In this document: in pieces, positions 5,701-5,945 of the stretch
Numbering within the stretch: the first letter of the stretch is position 1
Layout: the number at the start of each line of letters is the position of its first letter
The notes under the pieces: model-generated
What the model saw: the letters and a program-made list of their open reading frames with translations, nothing else
Database searches by the model: none
Told to the model about the DNA's origin: nothing
Program-made: the position numbers and the translations under genes
DNA from: Massilia sp. UBA2604
GTDB taxonomy: Bacteria; Pseudomonadota; Gammaproteobacteria; Burkholderiales; Burkholderiaceae_D
DNA length: 5,945 nt
NCBI GenBank assembly: GCA_002339265.1
Contig: DDKG01000193.1
Span: 1-5,945, forward strand
Reading direction: 5' to 3'

Positions 5701-5749
5701 ATGCCTCCGAGTCTGACCAATCCCCCCATGTTTTTTAACGAGGAACAAG

Positions 5750-5945
5750 ATGGCAAACGCCGAAAAAGAAACCCTTGGCTTCCAGGCAGAAGTAAAACAG
5801 CTGCTGCAACTGATGATCCACTCCTTGTATTCGAACAAGGAGATCTTCCTGCGCGAACTGATCTCGAACGCGTCCGACGCGGCCGACAAGCTGCGCTTCG
5901 AGGCGATCAACAACGACGCCCTGTACGGCAACGACCATGAACTGA
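5750..5945 (+). CDS. htpG: Chaperone HtpG (bacterial Hsp90), N-terminal fragment cut by window edge
   Basis: The first 65 residues are present and open to the right edge. They begin [19 protein letters not shown] and contain the Hsp90 N-terminal signature: [27 protein letters not shown] (residues 24-50, key part [10 protein letters not shown] at 35-44). E36 is the expected catalytic glutamate and N40 the Mg-ATP-contacting asparagine of the GHKL ATPase fold, corresponding to E34/N38 of E. coli. HtpG is a cytoplasmic ATP-driven dimeric chaperone that helps refold and mature client proteins with DnaK. The ATG at 5750 has GAGGAA (5740-5745) four bases upstream. The ATPase remainder and the middle and C-terminal domains lie outside the window. 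Its own heat-shock-like promoter lies upstream, so it is probably transcribed independently of the other genes here. Confidence 0.97.
   Translation, partial: MANAEKETLGFQAEVKQLLQLMIHSLYSNKEIFLRELISNASDAADKLRFEAINNDALYGNDHEL

Noticed and set aside
5724..5731. CCCCATGT as the main sigma-32 -10 box of htpG
   Set aside because: It is 43 bases from CTTGAA and no alternative -35 lies 13-15 bases upstream; the box at 5693-5700 fits better.
5136..5738. 200-codon plus-strand open frame opposite the VOC gene
   Set aside because: No family resemblance; it is antisense to a recognised VOC protein and runs into the htpG promoter.

Overview
The window is a GC-rich piece of chromosome from a proteobacterium. 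Codon use (third positions almost all G or C), the htpG start region, the MocR/EamA pairing and the style of the proteins suggest a betaproteobacterium, perhaps Oxalobacteraceae (Massilia/Duganella-like). That placement is inference from general familiarity, not from a search. No mobile element, RNA gene, phage gene or CRISPR array is visible.

Layout. Minus strand, left side: the 5' part of a response-regulator gene (1-489, running off the left edge). Next come a 210-base spacer with stacked inverted repeats and a strong intrinsic terminator (665-690). Upstream of the terminator are a fold-type I PLP aminotransferase (700-1893), a long-form RidA/YjgF-family protein (2056-2517) and a ten-helix EamA/DMT transporter (2593-3513). 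All three point the same way and the only clear terminator lies after the last. Plus strand: a MocR-type regulator (GntR DNA-binding domain fused to an aminotransferase domain, 3626-5035), divergent from the transporter across a 112-base spacer with helically phased direct repeats. A VOC/PhnB-like protein (5049-5543, minus) converges on it with a 13-base gap. At the right edge the heat-shock chaperone gene htpG begins (5750, plus), preceded by a sigma-32-like promoter.

How the genes may work together. The transporter, RidA-like protein and aminotransferase form a likely transcription unit, though internal -10-like boxes suggest extra starts. The divergent MocR protein is the obvious candidate regulator. 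All four relate to amino-group or PLP chemistry: an aminotransferase, a protein of the imine/enamine deaminase superfamily with the key residues kept, a small-metabolite transporter and a PLP-sensing regulator. A small regulated amino-compound module is a reasonable hypothesis; its substrate cannot be read from the sequence. The response regulator, VOC protein and htpG look like unrelated neighbours.

I found no clearly new biological system. The most interesting items are the candidate MocR operator, the MocR-transporter-RidA-aminotransferase grouping, and the alternating inverted half-sites in the spacer before the response regulator.
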